Position numbers and translations under genes: made by a program
Part shown: positions 1 through 12,534 of the stretch, piece after piece
Numbering within the stretch: the stretch's first letter is position 1
Layout of the letters: each line of letters opens with the position of its first letter
Notes under the pieces: generated by a model
What the model saw: the letters and a program-made list of their open reading frames with translations, nothing else
Databases searched by the model: none
What the model was told of the DNA's origin: nothing
Assembly: GCA_001630475.1 (NCBI GenBank)
Contig: KV419402.1
Span: forward strand, 43,068 to 107,067
Direction of reading: 5' to 3'
DNA: 64,000 nucleotides
Source of the DNA: Sistotremastrum niveocremeum HHB9708
Taxonomy: Eukaryota > Basidiomycota > Agaricomycetes > Sistotremastrales > Sistotremastraceae

Positions 1-1776
1 CGGCGTCGGCTGCTGAGGCTCCAACTCAGAGCCCACTGGTGCAATCAAATTCCCATGAAACCTTACAACCCCTTCCCTCCCAACCGAAAGCTGGATCCTC
101 AAAGGAATCTGCTTCTCAGCAACATCCTGCGCCAGCTCCCACCAATATTAATATTAATGCCAGCTCTGAGAGCCGACTGCGGCCGGGAATGCCGGCTTTC
201 GGAGGTGCTCCGAGAGCACCGTCAGGGTCTACCCTTGACCAACTTCGTGCAACATCCAGCCAGATTCCTCGTGCATCTCCTTCACAGACTTATCCTTCGA
301 CTCATATACGGCACAGTCAAGCACGCGAAAGTCGGGCGAGGCACCATCAAGGACGACCTTCGGAATCTGATGACGATGAAGACGAAGACGAAGACGAAGA
401 CGAGAATGAAGACTTAGAGGTCTGTGTCCGCCTGTCATTATATTACCGAAGCTACCCTTACGCATCTAGACGGCGCAGCGGAAGCATCGATCGACTCGAT
501 CGGCGCCCGCAAATATTGGCGACAATATTCCTGCACGAGGGGAACAAGGAATTAGCACTCTAATCGAAGTCACCCGTAATCTCGGTACTCAAGTTGAAGG
601 CCTTACTAGCGCACTGATGAAAGGCAAACTGCGGGCTCAAGGCGATGGATCGTCTGAATCCGAGCCGACTTCTCTTCCACCGAAAAAGCTCTACAAAGGA
701 CCAGTTCGTCAAAAGCATTTGGAACTCAAGGTAAAGGTTCTCGATCTTTCAAATCAGATTTGACGGAACCGTTTGGCAGCGACGTATCCGAGCTGTGCTA
801 GCCCGTTTGGAGCACCGAGATATTAAGAGCAAGCAGAGCGACACAGATAATGGATTTTTGCCACCATTGACCAATGAGCAACTCCTGAACTTCCAGAATC
901 ACCCGATAGAATTCGGGCCAACACGACAAGACTTTCGATTATGCTACGATCAAAAACCGAAGAGCGATTGGAACACTGCGGCATCCCAGATCATACTCGA
1001 TGTGCTCTTTGAAACATATCCCGACACCAAAGAATCTCGTGACTTGGTAGCGAACAAAATTTGGATCCATGTTCGTGGTCGTCATCAGAAATATGTGCTG
1101 TCTACCCGCGATCCCGAAGAGAATGCAGCACGTGTAGTCCGGAACCGGCGACGTGGGCGTCGACTCGATGTACGTACTAAATTTTTACAGCATTCGTCCT
1201 GCTCATCTTGCTGTACAGCTGTTCAATCGACGATGGCAAGCACTGAACACCAGTGTGGTTCTCCAGCGATCCTTCCGGCATATCATTCTGCGTCTAGGCT
1301 CTGAAGGCATGAGCGGTGATGAAACTGACCCAGAGGCGATAAGTCCACAATATCTCATTCACCGCCGGCCAGAGCGATCTCAGCAATTGACAACCTTTCT
1401 GCGCGATCTTGATGTTCTTCACATCATCCGAACTCATTACGACAACCACGGTAACCGCAAACCTGGAAATTTTCCTAATGATAGATATGAATCCCTGATT
1501 CGCTCTGATGCGGCACCCATTCCATCTCTCCCGCAAGCCTGCTATGGCTCTGCATGGCTGGCTACGCTGCGAGGCGCCGGTAATCTAGAAACGCCATCCC
1601 TCCAAGAAATCGACTTGAACGTAGACTACAAGAGTGACTTGAGCTATAGCTCATTATGTCTCCCTCCTCCTCTTCAAGAGTACGCCGATTTCATTGTCGC
1701 AGCTTACGCGCGCGCTAACGCTGACATTTCCAGGGAGATCACTCGGTTTTGGACACGTCGTACCTCTAAGACGTAA
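1..1776 (+). CDS. Lineage-specific hypothetical protein, 5' end outside window
   Basis: The frame is open to the left edge, so the start lies upstream. Four exons join in frame: to about 420, about 468-731, about 784-1170 and about 1220-1776, the last two introns being about 52 and 49 bp. The N-terminal part is disordered (Ser/Pro/Gln rich) with an acidic Asp-Glu run near 370-415. The middle carries an RRRGRR-type basic stretch, and the C-terminal part has the segments EGMSGDE and WLATLRGAG. I associate this architecture (acidic N-term, basic block, EGMSSDE-like motif) with a multicopy Agaricomycete family often found near retroelements. No catalytic domain is visible and no function is proposed. 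Confidence 0.6.
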
Positions 1777-2684
1777 CCTTCATGCAAACGGGTCTGATGT
1801 CTAGCATATCTAGATTAGACCGTGTATAAAGTCCCCAATATTGAAAAAAAGATCGCGTATTTGGCAAACAGTGATTGTCTTTTACGCACGATTCCGCTGG
1901 TGAATGCGGAAGCCGCCTCCTGTTGAATCTCAGTGACCCCTTGGTGATGTTGAAATCTTGTATGTGCGTATCATGACAGTACCCTCACACGTGCTTTACC
2001 AGCCTTTTGGCGCCAACCACAAGGATTCATTTGCCAGAGTTGTGTATAGAGCAGGTTAATCTAGGAGACCGGTTTCGATATTGTGTCGCATCTTACGAGA
2101 ATGTAGGTCGGCGAAATAATGGCAGCATGTATCAGAGTCATACCTATGTATGTAGAATGGCAGATGTAAAACTGAATATGTAGAATTGCACATGATACGT
2201 AGACACACCGACAACGAGAATGATTTGATTGCATTCTTATTCGTTGACGATACTGATTCGACCGTTTAACCGTTCAGGATTGGATATGGATTCACTCTGT
2301 GGCCGTGATTCCGTGCAAATCCGGGGGATGAGTGAAATTCCCGGTACCCCTCAATCACTTTAGATGGGTTGATAATTCATATATAAATGAATGGACAGTA
2401 GAGGAATCGAGGTCGAGAAAGTGTAGAACATTGCAAGAAGATGTCCCAGCAGAAATAATATCAAGAAGAAAAGCATAATTGATGAGGTTGCGGGAACCGG
2501 ATGTCTCCCCGAGGACCTGGCGAATCTGGCTTGCTTGACGACGTATCCCCGGACTTCGTTCACGAGCGTGTTGAGATCATGCTGAAGACATGACGCCCTT
2601 GACCGAGTATTCGGTGGGGAGGTTAGAAATGTTGGATGCCGCGCAAGTTATATAGAGCCAGCTTCCCCCGAGGATCACAACATC
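1777..2684. other. Intergenic, no gene recognised
   Basis: Low-complexity-free intergenic DNA between two plus-strand genes. A TATATAG stretch near 2650, about 35 bp before the next ATG, may be promoter-related. Nothing else was supported. Confidence 0.5.
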
Positions 2685-5647
2685 ATGTCCTCCAACGACT
2701 CTGTTGAGTAAGAAGAACATCTACTCGTCCACTTTCAAGAGAGTCTAACGAACTGTTGATGCAGATCCTCCGAACACGCACGCCAATGGCAAGACGTGCG
2801 CACAGCTCTGAATAGCATAGAGAGTGACCTGCAGATGCCGAGTTCGGAATCTGAGACAACTCCGTATTCACTTCTAGCTGCGTCGCGGCTTACATCGAAC
2901 TCGATGGACGCAGTGGGTAGAGCTACTGGACAAGATATTGATGAATGGTATGGCCTCTATTGATCATATAATCTCGCCTCCTCACTTGCTGAATTTGGGG
3001 AAGGATTTTGCGGAACGAACGATGGCTCAGATCTCCGAACGGTTTACACTGGTCTTTCGGTCTCGTGAAGATGCAAGATTTACCGACGATTTTCTACAAC
3101 ACGTCAGAGGATTCTTCGGCGATTACAATCACGAGGCCGAACTCAATGATCGGTTTCAACTTTCTGGATTTGAAGCGTGCAAGCCAAATCCGCTTGCAAT
3201 CCTCCCTCCCTGATTTTGTGATGAGCTTCCATCACATCACGCAGGGGGTCCTGAAAGGACTTGATTGGCAAAACGTTTTTATTGCTGGAGGCATCGTTCT
3301 CGGGACTCTCTTGTCGCCTCCTAGTCTGTCAACGTCGCAAACTACCTCCGAGTTCACGAAATCCGATATCGACCTGTATATACACGGCCTGGGTCCGGCC
3401 GCGGCTTGCGAAAAAATCCGCGAGGTATACGAAATTGTCCGATCAAATCTTCCCTTGGATGCGTCGATCCTTGTGGTACGGAACTCCAAAACAATCACCT
3501 TCTTCTCCAAGTATCCCATCAGGCGGATTCAAATCGTCTTGAAGCTAGTCGAAAACCCAAGAGATGTCTTGTTGAACTTCGATCTTGACATATGTGCGAT
3601 TGGGTTCGATGGAGTGGAGGTGTATATGCTTCCCCGAGCAGCCCGAGCCCTTGAAAGTAAGTATCCACTGAGCCCTGTTCTAGTCAAGTGCTCAGAAATC
3701 TGATTCAGCGGGATACAATGTTTTTACAATGGACCTCATTGATGGACACTTTCTAAGGATGAACATGAGTATATACCTGCCCCACCTGAGTATCCACTCA
3801 TGAGTATTTCAGAGGAGATTCTGGCCAGCCATACCCACTCACTTCCCAAAAGACGGGTACCTACCTGAGTAATACCTGAGTAAAATAGCCTTTTTACCCA
3901 GGTACCCCAGGTATGGATACCTGTTTTTGACAGTTTTTCTGGGAAAGCCAATACTCGGGACCTGTAAAAAATGAAAAAGGCAGGTACCTACTCAGGTTTA
4001 TCCATGGGTACCAATTTTTTTGCTATACTCGTGTTCATCCTTAACACTTTCTAGGAGACCGTCGTGCGAGTCAGCAAGATAGGTGCGCTTTATCTTTGAC
4101 TCATTGTGTATCACTCAATGACAGCGATTTACAGGGTCTTCAAATATGCAAACAGAGTCAGTGTCCAATTTTTCTCTTAGTCAAATCTTTGGCGAGCGCT
4201 CAGTGTTCCAAAGGGATACGGCATCCGTATCATTCCTTCTTACGTCAATGCTGTTGGCAACTATGAGTCGGCCGGAGTCCTCACCACAGAATCCTCTCCA
4301 TTCGGCTTGCCCGATCTGGACACTATATCGCGGTCGTCAAGACAATGGGTTTCCCGACTTATTGACAGATACGTCAAATGGGGCCACACAACCACCCCCA
4401 CGATCGTACCAAGTTCAATCTCCCCACAGATTCGAGCGTCTTGGTTACAAGAGGCTAGACCTGTCTTCACGCACGCAATGTTAGAAAGCCGCAACCAAAG
4501 CAATCCCGATTCTTTTAATCCCCGCAGTTGTCTTAGTAGCTTTGCGCTATTGATGCGACATGTTGCGCTTTGGGAGCGCAGCGTGAAGGGCCATATAAGG
4601 TACAGTTATTGACTTGATTGATTGAAGGGATATTATTGATCAGCGGCAAGATTGCAAGAAGATATTTGGGCATCACAAGTCTATTCAGATTTGACCGTGG
4701 ACGGATACTCCTACTATGATACTCCAAAGTAAGTCCGAGTGATATCTGTATATGTTTCACCACGAGCTTGATTCCATTACCTTAGGTATCCATGGGATGA
4801 AAACTTCACCTTGGAGGGATTTGCTGCACATATTGACACATACAACACGGCTTTATCAAATGCCATGCTCCAAGATACCGCCCGCGGTGAAATTCCAACA
4901 TCCCAAGGTCTGTCTCATTTCGACGCGGGAGACCGTTCTCTTAATACGATTGCGTGCAGCGGCATTTGATCTTCTTGCCAAAATGGGTGTTCGCATGACC
5001 TATGCCAGCGATGTCAGCCAGATCCTCGATCCAGCTCACGATATCGTTGTCCCCATTTTTCTATCTGAAGGATGTGTTCGACTAATCAACCAAACTATTC
5101 GAGAAGCTCTGTTCAAAGCTGGGGTTCGTCATCCAAAGATGCCGCTGCGTGTCATCAACAGTGTCAACGTTAAGGAAAAAAATCGTAGAGACAACACCAA
5201 TGCAATGGCTGAAGCTAGAGTGGCTCAGGCGATTGTCCCCGTTGTTTGGACCTTGGACAACATCTTTATGTGGCAGAAAGTCGACCGCAGAATGGATGAG
5301 TTAGTACAATGCATTCCAACTATTTCCGGACTGATACTGAGTGAGAATACAGGATTTTTGAGCTCCTTTGGGCCAATTATCGGTCCCTGCAACGCTCATT
5401 CATGAATTGTGACATTGGGGTATCGTTCCAAGAACGGCTCCTTGGTATCATTGAACAGCCAGGAACCTCGAAAGCACGACCGAATGAACTTGACGCTTTT
5501 GTCAAGTGGGTAAACACCTGCCCTCTTCCTGAAAGAGGGACTTACGGCGCTATGGGTCATGGATGGAGCCACGATACTGATTCCGACAGAGAAGGATCTG
5601 ATGATGAGTTTGGATCTCTGGCTAATTGGGAAGAGGACGATGAGTGA
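2685..5647 (+). pseudogene. Nucleotidyltransferase-fold-like protein gene, interrupted by a MITE
   Basis: About ten exons can be joined in frame, from ATG 2685 to TGA 5645-5647. The central exon (about 3000-3657) has a GG-x-V-L-x-TLL segment followed by SDIDLYIHG, the G[GS]...DxD arrangement of nucleotidyltransferase folds. It continues with QIVLKLVENPRDVLLNFDLD, a block that I associate with Agaricomycete hypotheticals and similar viral or ankyrin-linked proteins. After residues DGHFL the exon is broken by a 290-bp hAT-like MITE. Removing it with one 8-bp duplication gives DGHFLGDRRASQQDR, which is in frame. The tail is acidic (SDDEFGSLANWEEDDE). Family assignment is inference; the enzymatic role is unproven. 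With the MITE in place the exon runs into stop codons, so the gene is probably inactive. Confidence 0.6.
3754..4043. mobile_element. hAT-like MITE (290 bp), TAAGG-type ends
   Basis: Terminal inverted repeats of about 20 bp: TAAGGATGAACATGAGTATA at 3754-3773 and its reverse complement, with one mismatch, at 4024-4043. The 8-bp target duplication ACACTTTC is exact at 3746-3753 and 4044-4051. An 8-bp duplication with short TIRs and no coding capacity fits a nonautonomous hAT element. The interior is rich in GAGTA, GGTACC and CCTGAGTA words, like the MITE at 57678-57977, which shares the TIR pattern TAAGGNTKAACA. Confidence 0.9.
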
Positions 5648-7453
5648 TGTACATCGTGTTGATACAACGCAAATTTATATTGTCAGGTTGAATATACCGA
5701 GCTTGCACGCATACCAAGTACCCCTCTCCCAATTTGGCATCCATAATCAAGATTGCTGAGAATGTCCGGAAGGGTTCGAAGTTGTTTGGCATCCGTGTCG
5801 TCGCTCACTGGAAATGCCAAACTCGAATGATGCTGGTGTGCTCAGGAGGGCATGGCAATTTCGTAGTACTGTACTGGTGTCCGTGGGGCCTCGTGGTTTG
5901 CCACCGCGATTTTACGTGAATTAGGCCTTCGCAGGAGACTCTGAATATACATCCAATGAGAAGGCAACTTGAATGTGCCCGCTGGCGTGTTCTCTGTGCG
6001 CGTTTCGATGAACATGAACATTGACGTCACGCGAATTAATGGCTGAGACAAGCAACCAACCGAGCATCGGTGAGGAGATGAAAGTGAGGATTGAATATCT
6101 TCATATGACGTAATCCTGGCTCAAAATACAATCCTATGCAATGCAACTGATTCGAATACTGTACCGATCAAAAGATAGGTTCACGAGGTGGTCATCACTA
6201 TGAAGACATTGCTCAAAGGTCAATGTGACTTTCGAATCACACATAGCTGTTGGCTGGCTGGTGGATGCGCCATACACGGGTAACCGACTGTTTCTCCGGA
6301 CAATGTACTTATAGCGGTCACAATCTGAGCTTGACCGGAGATTGCGAGGAGCCGAGTCTGATTCACAATCATCATAAATTCGCTGCGGAACATCGACAAC
6401 ACAAGACTTACTGCTATAGCGCTCACAGTATCGCCTCTGCCAAATCTCTTGCTTCATAGTGATTGACAATCGCCAGCGGAGCAACTTGAACTGACCTAGA
6501 CAATGACTGACTTCGATTTTATAATTTTTGTCCGTTCCTCGGAATATGAGAAGGTCTCCCGTTGATGCCGAAATGGCGATCCCAGCGAATGAGAGGAACA
6601 CCACAGGAATCGTAGGGCATGCGACATCTCCACACTGCCATCCGACAACTACCGACGCTCCAAACGACTATCAGATATTGACAGCGGAATCCGCGTTTGG
6701 AGTGAACCAAGAGCTGAAATAGTTTTCACTGGAATTGGCATGCGGATTAATAAGCATGCCGGGCTGACATTGGTTTCCCAGTCAGGATCCTGCAGACTGT
6801 GATGCAGTTGCGACACCTAGAAGCTCCCATTGAGGTGAATGAGGAGATTCAGAGTGTGGTCAATACTGAGGAATATGACTTCCAGACGCTTGGTAGGTCT
6901 GACTTCACCAAAAGATTTATCCGGGCTCTGGAAAGGGTTTTCTGACCACTTCCTCGACGAAACCTGAGCGATGAACTTGACACAGTTTTGTCTAAGTCCT
7001 CCGGTACTATTTCACGATACGTCATAGATTTTGAGCTGCGAGGGGTGTTCGGAGATGGCAATACCGTCCGTCCGGTGGAGTGATCCTGAGGGGGAAGCTA
7101 GACAGAGTCGAGGGCATACGAAGCTCAATCTCTGCGTTTGATCCAGAGCAACACGAGAAATCCTTTGGACGTGAATGGCGCCTGAGAATGCGAGAACGAG
7201 CAACGCCAAGGTTCTATTTTCGGTATACCGGAGATAACCGAAACCCAAATGACGTGTCGCACCAGTAATTCGGCCTATCTGTTCATCACGCCTTCGTGAA
7301 TCCCGCCGTGCAGTAGGTTCCACAATCGACGACAGTGCGAGCTTGCTGTACTACAACCCAAGTTTTCGGTTCTCCATAGAACATCTTGCTACAAAATGGT
7401 TCGCTTACGCTCTCATCCGCAAACTCAATTCACCTCGTCCAATCCTACATCCC
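5648..7453. other. Intergenic, only unsupported short ORFs
   Basis: No gene could be supported. A minus-strand open frame at 6134-6604 begins with a hydrophobic segment but lacks a convincing ATG and splice structure. Plus-strand fragments at 6780-7270 look like decayed coding sequence. I make no call. Confidence 0.4.
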
Positions 7454-9704
7454 ATGGACTCTGTCAGTGCTGAATCCATAGGCTTGTGGTCAGTAGATTG
7501 AACGGCGACACGGACATCTCAATAACTTAACGGTTTCACAGGAGCATCATACTGGTTCCCGGACGCAGCAAAAACGTAGAAGTCGAACAAGACCTGTACC
7601 TTCACATCACCAACGCATCGTTGGGACCCGGTTGTCTTCGTTCCACTGAGTTGACTTTTCTCGGAGTGGAACATATAGATCTGCAGACTCTCGTCCCTCA
7701 CGACACCGGGTTTGCCGCCGATACTACACGTGTTTACGTCTGTGGGCTATCGAGCACTGTGAGTCAGAATAGACGTTACCTCTCGATCTGGCTGAGAACT
7801 TGAACCCACAGAGCGCCCAGACTCCATTGAGACTAGTGTTGTCACCTAATGATCAGGTGACATTATCGGCACATGGGCCAAAGTATCTTGATCACACTTT
7901 TGCAATCCCCCATCTGATTGCTTGGCAGTACGCTTTATGTAGCTGGATACTATTCACAAGCTCTACATGGTAGCAATGAGGAAACAGCGTTGGTGCAAAT
8001 CAGTGTCAATTTGAAAGCGCTCACTAACATTGCTACAAGTTTGCCAGACACCTCTAGTGTTCCTTCTCGATCTGACCCACCTGAAAAACCTGTAGAAGAT
8101 CCAGCCCCTGCCATCCACGTCCATGAAAATTCAGGAATAGGAACGCTTCCAAAGAACCCATTGTCACCTTCGATGTCCACACCCATCCCTGCTCGTGTGC
8201 CCGACATTTCCCAGGCAGCAGTTCCGACATCGAGAATTTCAGATGACGAACGCTTGAATCGCTATCATCGGTTACTAGAAGCGACATACGCCACGGGCTC
8301 CGCTCATCTGGAGTAAGATTTATCCCCAATAGACCAACGATGTTATCTGACTTAATTCGTACACAGGACTGTGCACGAAGAACACGAAGTGATGCGAAAT
8401 CTACTCGCAGATATTCCGACGCGAAATTTATACCATAACGATCAGAGCCCTTCTCAACAGATCTCAGACAAGGATCGTCTAGATCGTTTGTCTGATCTCC
8501 GTCGCACAGAGCTGCGCTCTGAATTGCATATACCGGATCCACCATTCTCGACCACGACTCCCAATTTACTTGAGGGTGGGATTAACGCTGAGGTATCTCT
8601 TGCGCCTCTCGGATTTGCCAGAATCTCCAGCCATGGATCTCCAGCACCCCGAGACTCCCAAAGCAATAATGAGCGTCGCACTTCTCAAATTGATTCCCTA
8701 ACCATTGCCAAGCTCTCCTCTGTGGTAAAATCGGCACAGCAACTAGTACCATCGAATCTGCCACACGTATCCCAACACGCACAGGAAATGGATTGGGAAA
8801 CGAATGCTGGCATGTCTCGTGCTCTTGATCGTCACCCCACCACAAGATATCTCTCCGGTTCCTTGACAGTCAACGATGGAGACCCTGCGAGAACTACTCC
8901 CGCTATGAAAGATAATCTGACTCTTTTGCCTGCTTTTCAGGCCACCAAGCTAGCATCTACTCCCTCTCCGCCTCGGATGCCAGTCCAAAACCCGCGAACT
9001 GATGCCCGTGAAATAGTCGATACGCCAACCCTCGGCAGCTCGCCAGCAAACTCCGCACTCTCGGTGCATCCATCGTAAGCCGATTACGTCCATCGTCCGT
9101 TTCAATCCGTATCAATGATATCCCGGCGCGTTTTATAGCACTCGTCCGGTTGAAGAGCAACCCACCAACCAGACCCATTTGACCCCTACCAACGAGGGCA
9201 ATGTACTAGACAATGTCGGCTTGCGAAGTACAAACGAGCTTCACAGTCCAGTCTTGATAGAGGATGAACAGAGTGAATCAATGAGAGCTAATCTCAGACC
9301 GGATAGTGTGACGGGAAATGTTTATCCTTTCACGTTTCGCAAACCATATTTACTGGAACGTACGTCATCTTCTAGGCTCAGCTCTTAAGAAAACTCTAAG
9401 CATAGCAAACAGCTAAGCTTATTGCGCGTCGATCGGGCACACAAGGCACCCAGTATACGTCTGCAACCGACTTACACCTTTTGGAATATCTGAATCTAGG
9501 TAAATTAGTCCGACAAGGTACCTATATCCGTGGCAAACTCTGATCACATACGTAGAAACTGGCTCAAGAAAACGTCGAGGATCTCTCAATTCTTTGGTCC
9601 CCTTTAAACGGAGACGGCTTGAGGACGGTACTGCGGTTCTGGAGCGGGTATCAACACGACTTCCAATTATCACTACTCCCAAGCCACAGGAAGGAGGCTT
9701 ATGA
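7454..9704 (+). CDS. Nucleoplasmin-like (NPL) domain protein
   Basis: Eight exons join in frame from ATG 7454 to TGA 9702-9704. The first about 120 residues match the nucleoplasmin-like fold found at the N-terminus of fungal FKBP39/Fpr3-type proteins. They contain IGLWSIILVPG, then DLYLHITNASLG, then RLVLSPNDQVTLSAHGP joined across an intron (about 7887-7931) to NTLYVAGYY. An apparent frame change near 7915 is explained by that intron. The remaining about 500 residues are disordered, Ser/Pro/Thr rich, with a basic KRRRLEDG patch near the end that could be a nuclear localisation signal. No FKBP isomerase domain follows, so this is an NPL domain on a different tail. A chromatin or histone-chaperone role is inference from the fold only. 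Confidence 0.65.
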
Positions 9705-9886
9705 TATCAACTAATCTAGTGATTGTATACGTAATGGATGCGTAGCGTCGAATATGATTCTTGATGTCCATGCTCAGTGTTTCTGAATCTCATGTATCGC
9801 TGGCATCTCTGAAGTGTGACTTGTTGAATGACCAAACGCACCTCGAAGCCGAACTCCCAAGTTAAAGCGAGGGTACACGCTCAGTG

Positions 9887-10228
9887 ATGGCACGGGCGCC
9901 TATTCTGTACGTCATCACCTTCATTCTCGCCATCTGCTGTACGATCCCGACTGGAGCCTCCATCATCGTTTCCACTAATCTTGTACATTTTGACCAGCCC
10001 TCAACTTCGCCGACATTACTCTGGAACAGTGTGATCGCCTTGTGTTGACGGAAAAAAAAATCAACGTGCCGACGAAGCCGAAGGCGGCCTCGGTGAAAAC
10101 GCGCCTGTACAACGAGGCAGGTTCTTAGGAAATATGAGAGAAGTCGAGGACGAAGCTGAGAGCTCTCAACGGGTCTCAGGAATTGGAAGGGAGTACGGAA
10201 TGAGGCAGAGGCAGAGGAATATGGCATG
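9887..10228 (+). CDS. Candidate small secreted protein
   Basis: ATG 9887 opens a frame starting MARAPILYVITFILAICC, a typical signal peptide. One candidate intron (about 10026-10080, GT start, AAG end) joins it in frame to GLGENAPVQRGRFLGNM and a charged tail ending at TGA 10226-10228. The result is about 95 residues without cysteine-rich structure. The acceptor is weak and there is no homology support. The antisense frame across the same interval is also open, so the call is tentative. Confidence 0.35.
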
Positions 10229-10721
10229 ACACATGACGTCGTACATGTACCCTCGGACGTGTCTTGAGTTTCGGTTTTGATTTTATATATCAGACTAATT
10301 ATCTAACTATGCCTCATTGTATCCCCTCTTTTTATTCTAACACTATGTCCGCCTTACCGTTCACACTATACCTCGTTCCTCGCCCGATTGCTCCCCTTCA
10401 CGTTCCTCGCCTGACCGATCTCGTTCCCTTCCCTTTCGGCTCTATCTAGTCTCATCCCTCTCGACAAAGAATCATTAATTCGAAGGAAGGACGTAGTAGA
10501 TGGGAATCAACTAGCAAAATGAACGCACAGGATGTTTGTATCCTTCGCTTGTTCACCGTGGCCATGAATTCGGGACACGGCAACTTCCGACCTTGCACTC
10601 GCGCAGCAACCGAGTGCTTGGTCTCCTTGCAGCGGAAACTCCGAGGACACGGCTCATGATAGAACTTGTGCCTTTAAATGTTACAACATTCGAACGATGA
10701 TTGAGTCATTTTGTACGCCCG
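10229..10721. other. Intergenic, nothing recognised
   Basis: Pyrimidine-rich stretch near 10310-10460 and no supported coding exons. It probably includes the promoter of the next gene. Confidence 0.45.
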
Positions 10722-12155
10722 ATGGATTTCCATTCCGCCATAACTACTGGTGTCCAACCAACCGCGAAACGCTTCATATATCGGCAAAGCACATCTGGGG
10801 CTCACTCTCAAGATCATTTCAAGTCTACTCTATTCCCGAAAAATCTGTAAGGATCTAGGAGTGTCTTGAGGGTGCTGATCCCCCATCCCCTGACTGAACC
10901 CTTTCAGCGATGAATTAAGTGGTGCCGTCCTAGATCCCAACGTGCAGGGCCCTACCATTTTGCCTGCGAACACCCATACGAACACCCAGAAACGCGCGCT
11001 CTCCCTTCCACCGGACGAAGCCGTTCTGAATGTCAAGAAGTTGCGCAGGGACTTCTCTCAAGAACCCGCTGCCCTAGTACAGGTCTGAAGTCCAAGGACC
11101 TTTTCGCCTTTCGATACTGATGAAGGCTATGTTTAGCCTCGACCGGTGCTAGTCCATCTGACTGCCTTGGATGACATGCACTTCTCCTGCAATTTCACGG
11201 GGTATCATTATAATTTTTATGAATCTATGATTCGATTCTGATATCCCACCACAGCGAGGTGACTCAAAATCGGAGCCACATCTCGATTGCGCTTTCCACA
11301 CAGGATATGACATCATTGTGCGTTCTTCGCTCGACATTTATCAAGCCTAATCCTGTAATTCTCTCTTTAGAGTAGCGAAGATCAAAGAATGGTACTCAAG
11401 TGAAAACACCATCGCGCCCCCCGGCTCTTCCTCGGACCATATCGTCTTCAATGTTTCGGGGACCCAGCCAAACGTAACTTTCAGTTTACCGTCACCAGAT
11501 CACGATAAAGAGGTGATCAAACTTCCAAACGCGCGGAATAAGGTCTCTGAGGTTTGACCCATGCTTTTTGCCTGCCGTCAGAGCTTACAATCTTGCTTTT
11601 AAGCAGGTCTCTGATGGTGATCGATCAGGCGCATCAGCTCTCGTTGATACCTCCCCGCGAGGCCCTCGCCCGAAAGCACCTCATCTCCCGATTTCTCGAC
11701 CACAAGCCACGCACCGGCTTCGACAGTTTCAAGGAATTTTTTATCGCATTTGGAACGAGGCTCCTTCTTTGGCATCGGCGGATATTGCCTCAAAGAATCT
11801 GGAAAGTTTGGCGCCACAAAGCGTGATGGATGCCAAGACTAAGGCAGGAGATATCTACCAATTGACCTACTCAGCTTCCAAACCTCCTATCTTCTGGATT
11901 GTCGATGGTTCCGACCCTGCTTGGATACGAGTTGAAGCGGGACATCCCCATCCAGTTCAACTCCAATACGTACTATCAGTCAGAAAGGAGCCGCATGGAC
12001 CCTCTTGGGTTAAGAAAGACACTTGGCGCAGGTCCGTAGACATCCAATCGACTCTTGCCTCATCTGATCAATCGTAAAACAGAACTAGGAAGTTGAAACA
12101 GGATGCGACGTTTGATGAAGATGCTGGTGTGGAAGTTGATCTCAATGTCAAATAG
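10722..12155 (+). CDS. Hypothetical protein, lineage-restricted
   Basis: Seven exons close in frame from ATG 10722 to TAG 12153-12155. Examples are introns at about 10850-10910, 11086-11139, 11210-11263 and 12032-12081, all GT-AG. The N-terminal half is disordered, with a KRALSLPPDEAVLNVKKLRR segment. The C-terminal part contains IYQLTYSASKPPIFWIVDG and RVEAGHPHPVQLQYVLS, a compact aromatic-rich block likely to be the folded domain. I do not recognise a named family. The final residues are acidic (DEDAGVEVDLNVK). Its neighbours are other lineage-restricted genes. Confidence 0.55.
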
Positions 12156-12534
12156 TGAATTCCGTCGTGACGTACAGTAGTAATCGTAGTGTCTACATCG
12201 TCGATTTCCAGATAGCTCGGCTTGACCGCGGAATCAGAATGAAACTGGGTGATGGTGCGCAAACAAATGTGTTCCAAGATTCTGCGTCTTTCCGTGCTTG
12301 TCTCTCCCAGTTGCAAATCTGGTTGGTTTGACCAATCGTAGCTTGGGTGCATTATGCATTGGTGGGGGAACCCGAGAAACCGTCCCCATCTCAAACAAAG
12401 TCTTGAACGCCTGCAAATGTGATCTCACCGGATTGAGGTGTTACCGACATGGAATAGCGTATTGTGTGCGGAGCTGCATTGCAGCTTGAATGGAGAGCAG
12501 CTGCGTAACTTCTAAAAAGCAGCGTAAGTGATGA

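Noticed and set aside
7880-7935. Frameshift in the NPL-domain gene
   Set aside because: A 46-bp GT-AG intron joins GP to NTLYVAGYY in frame.
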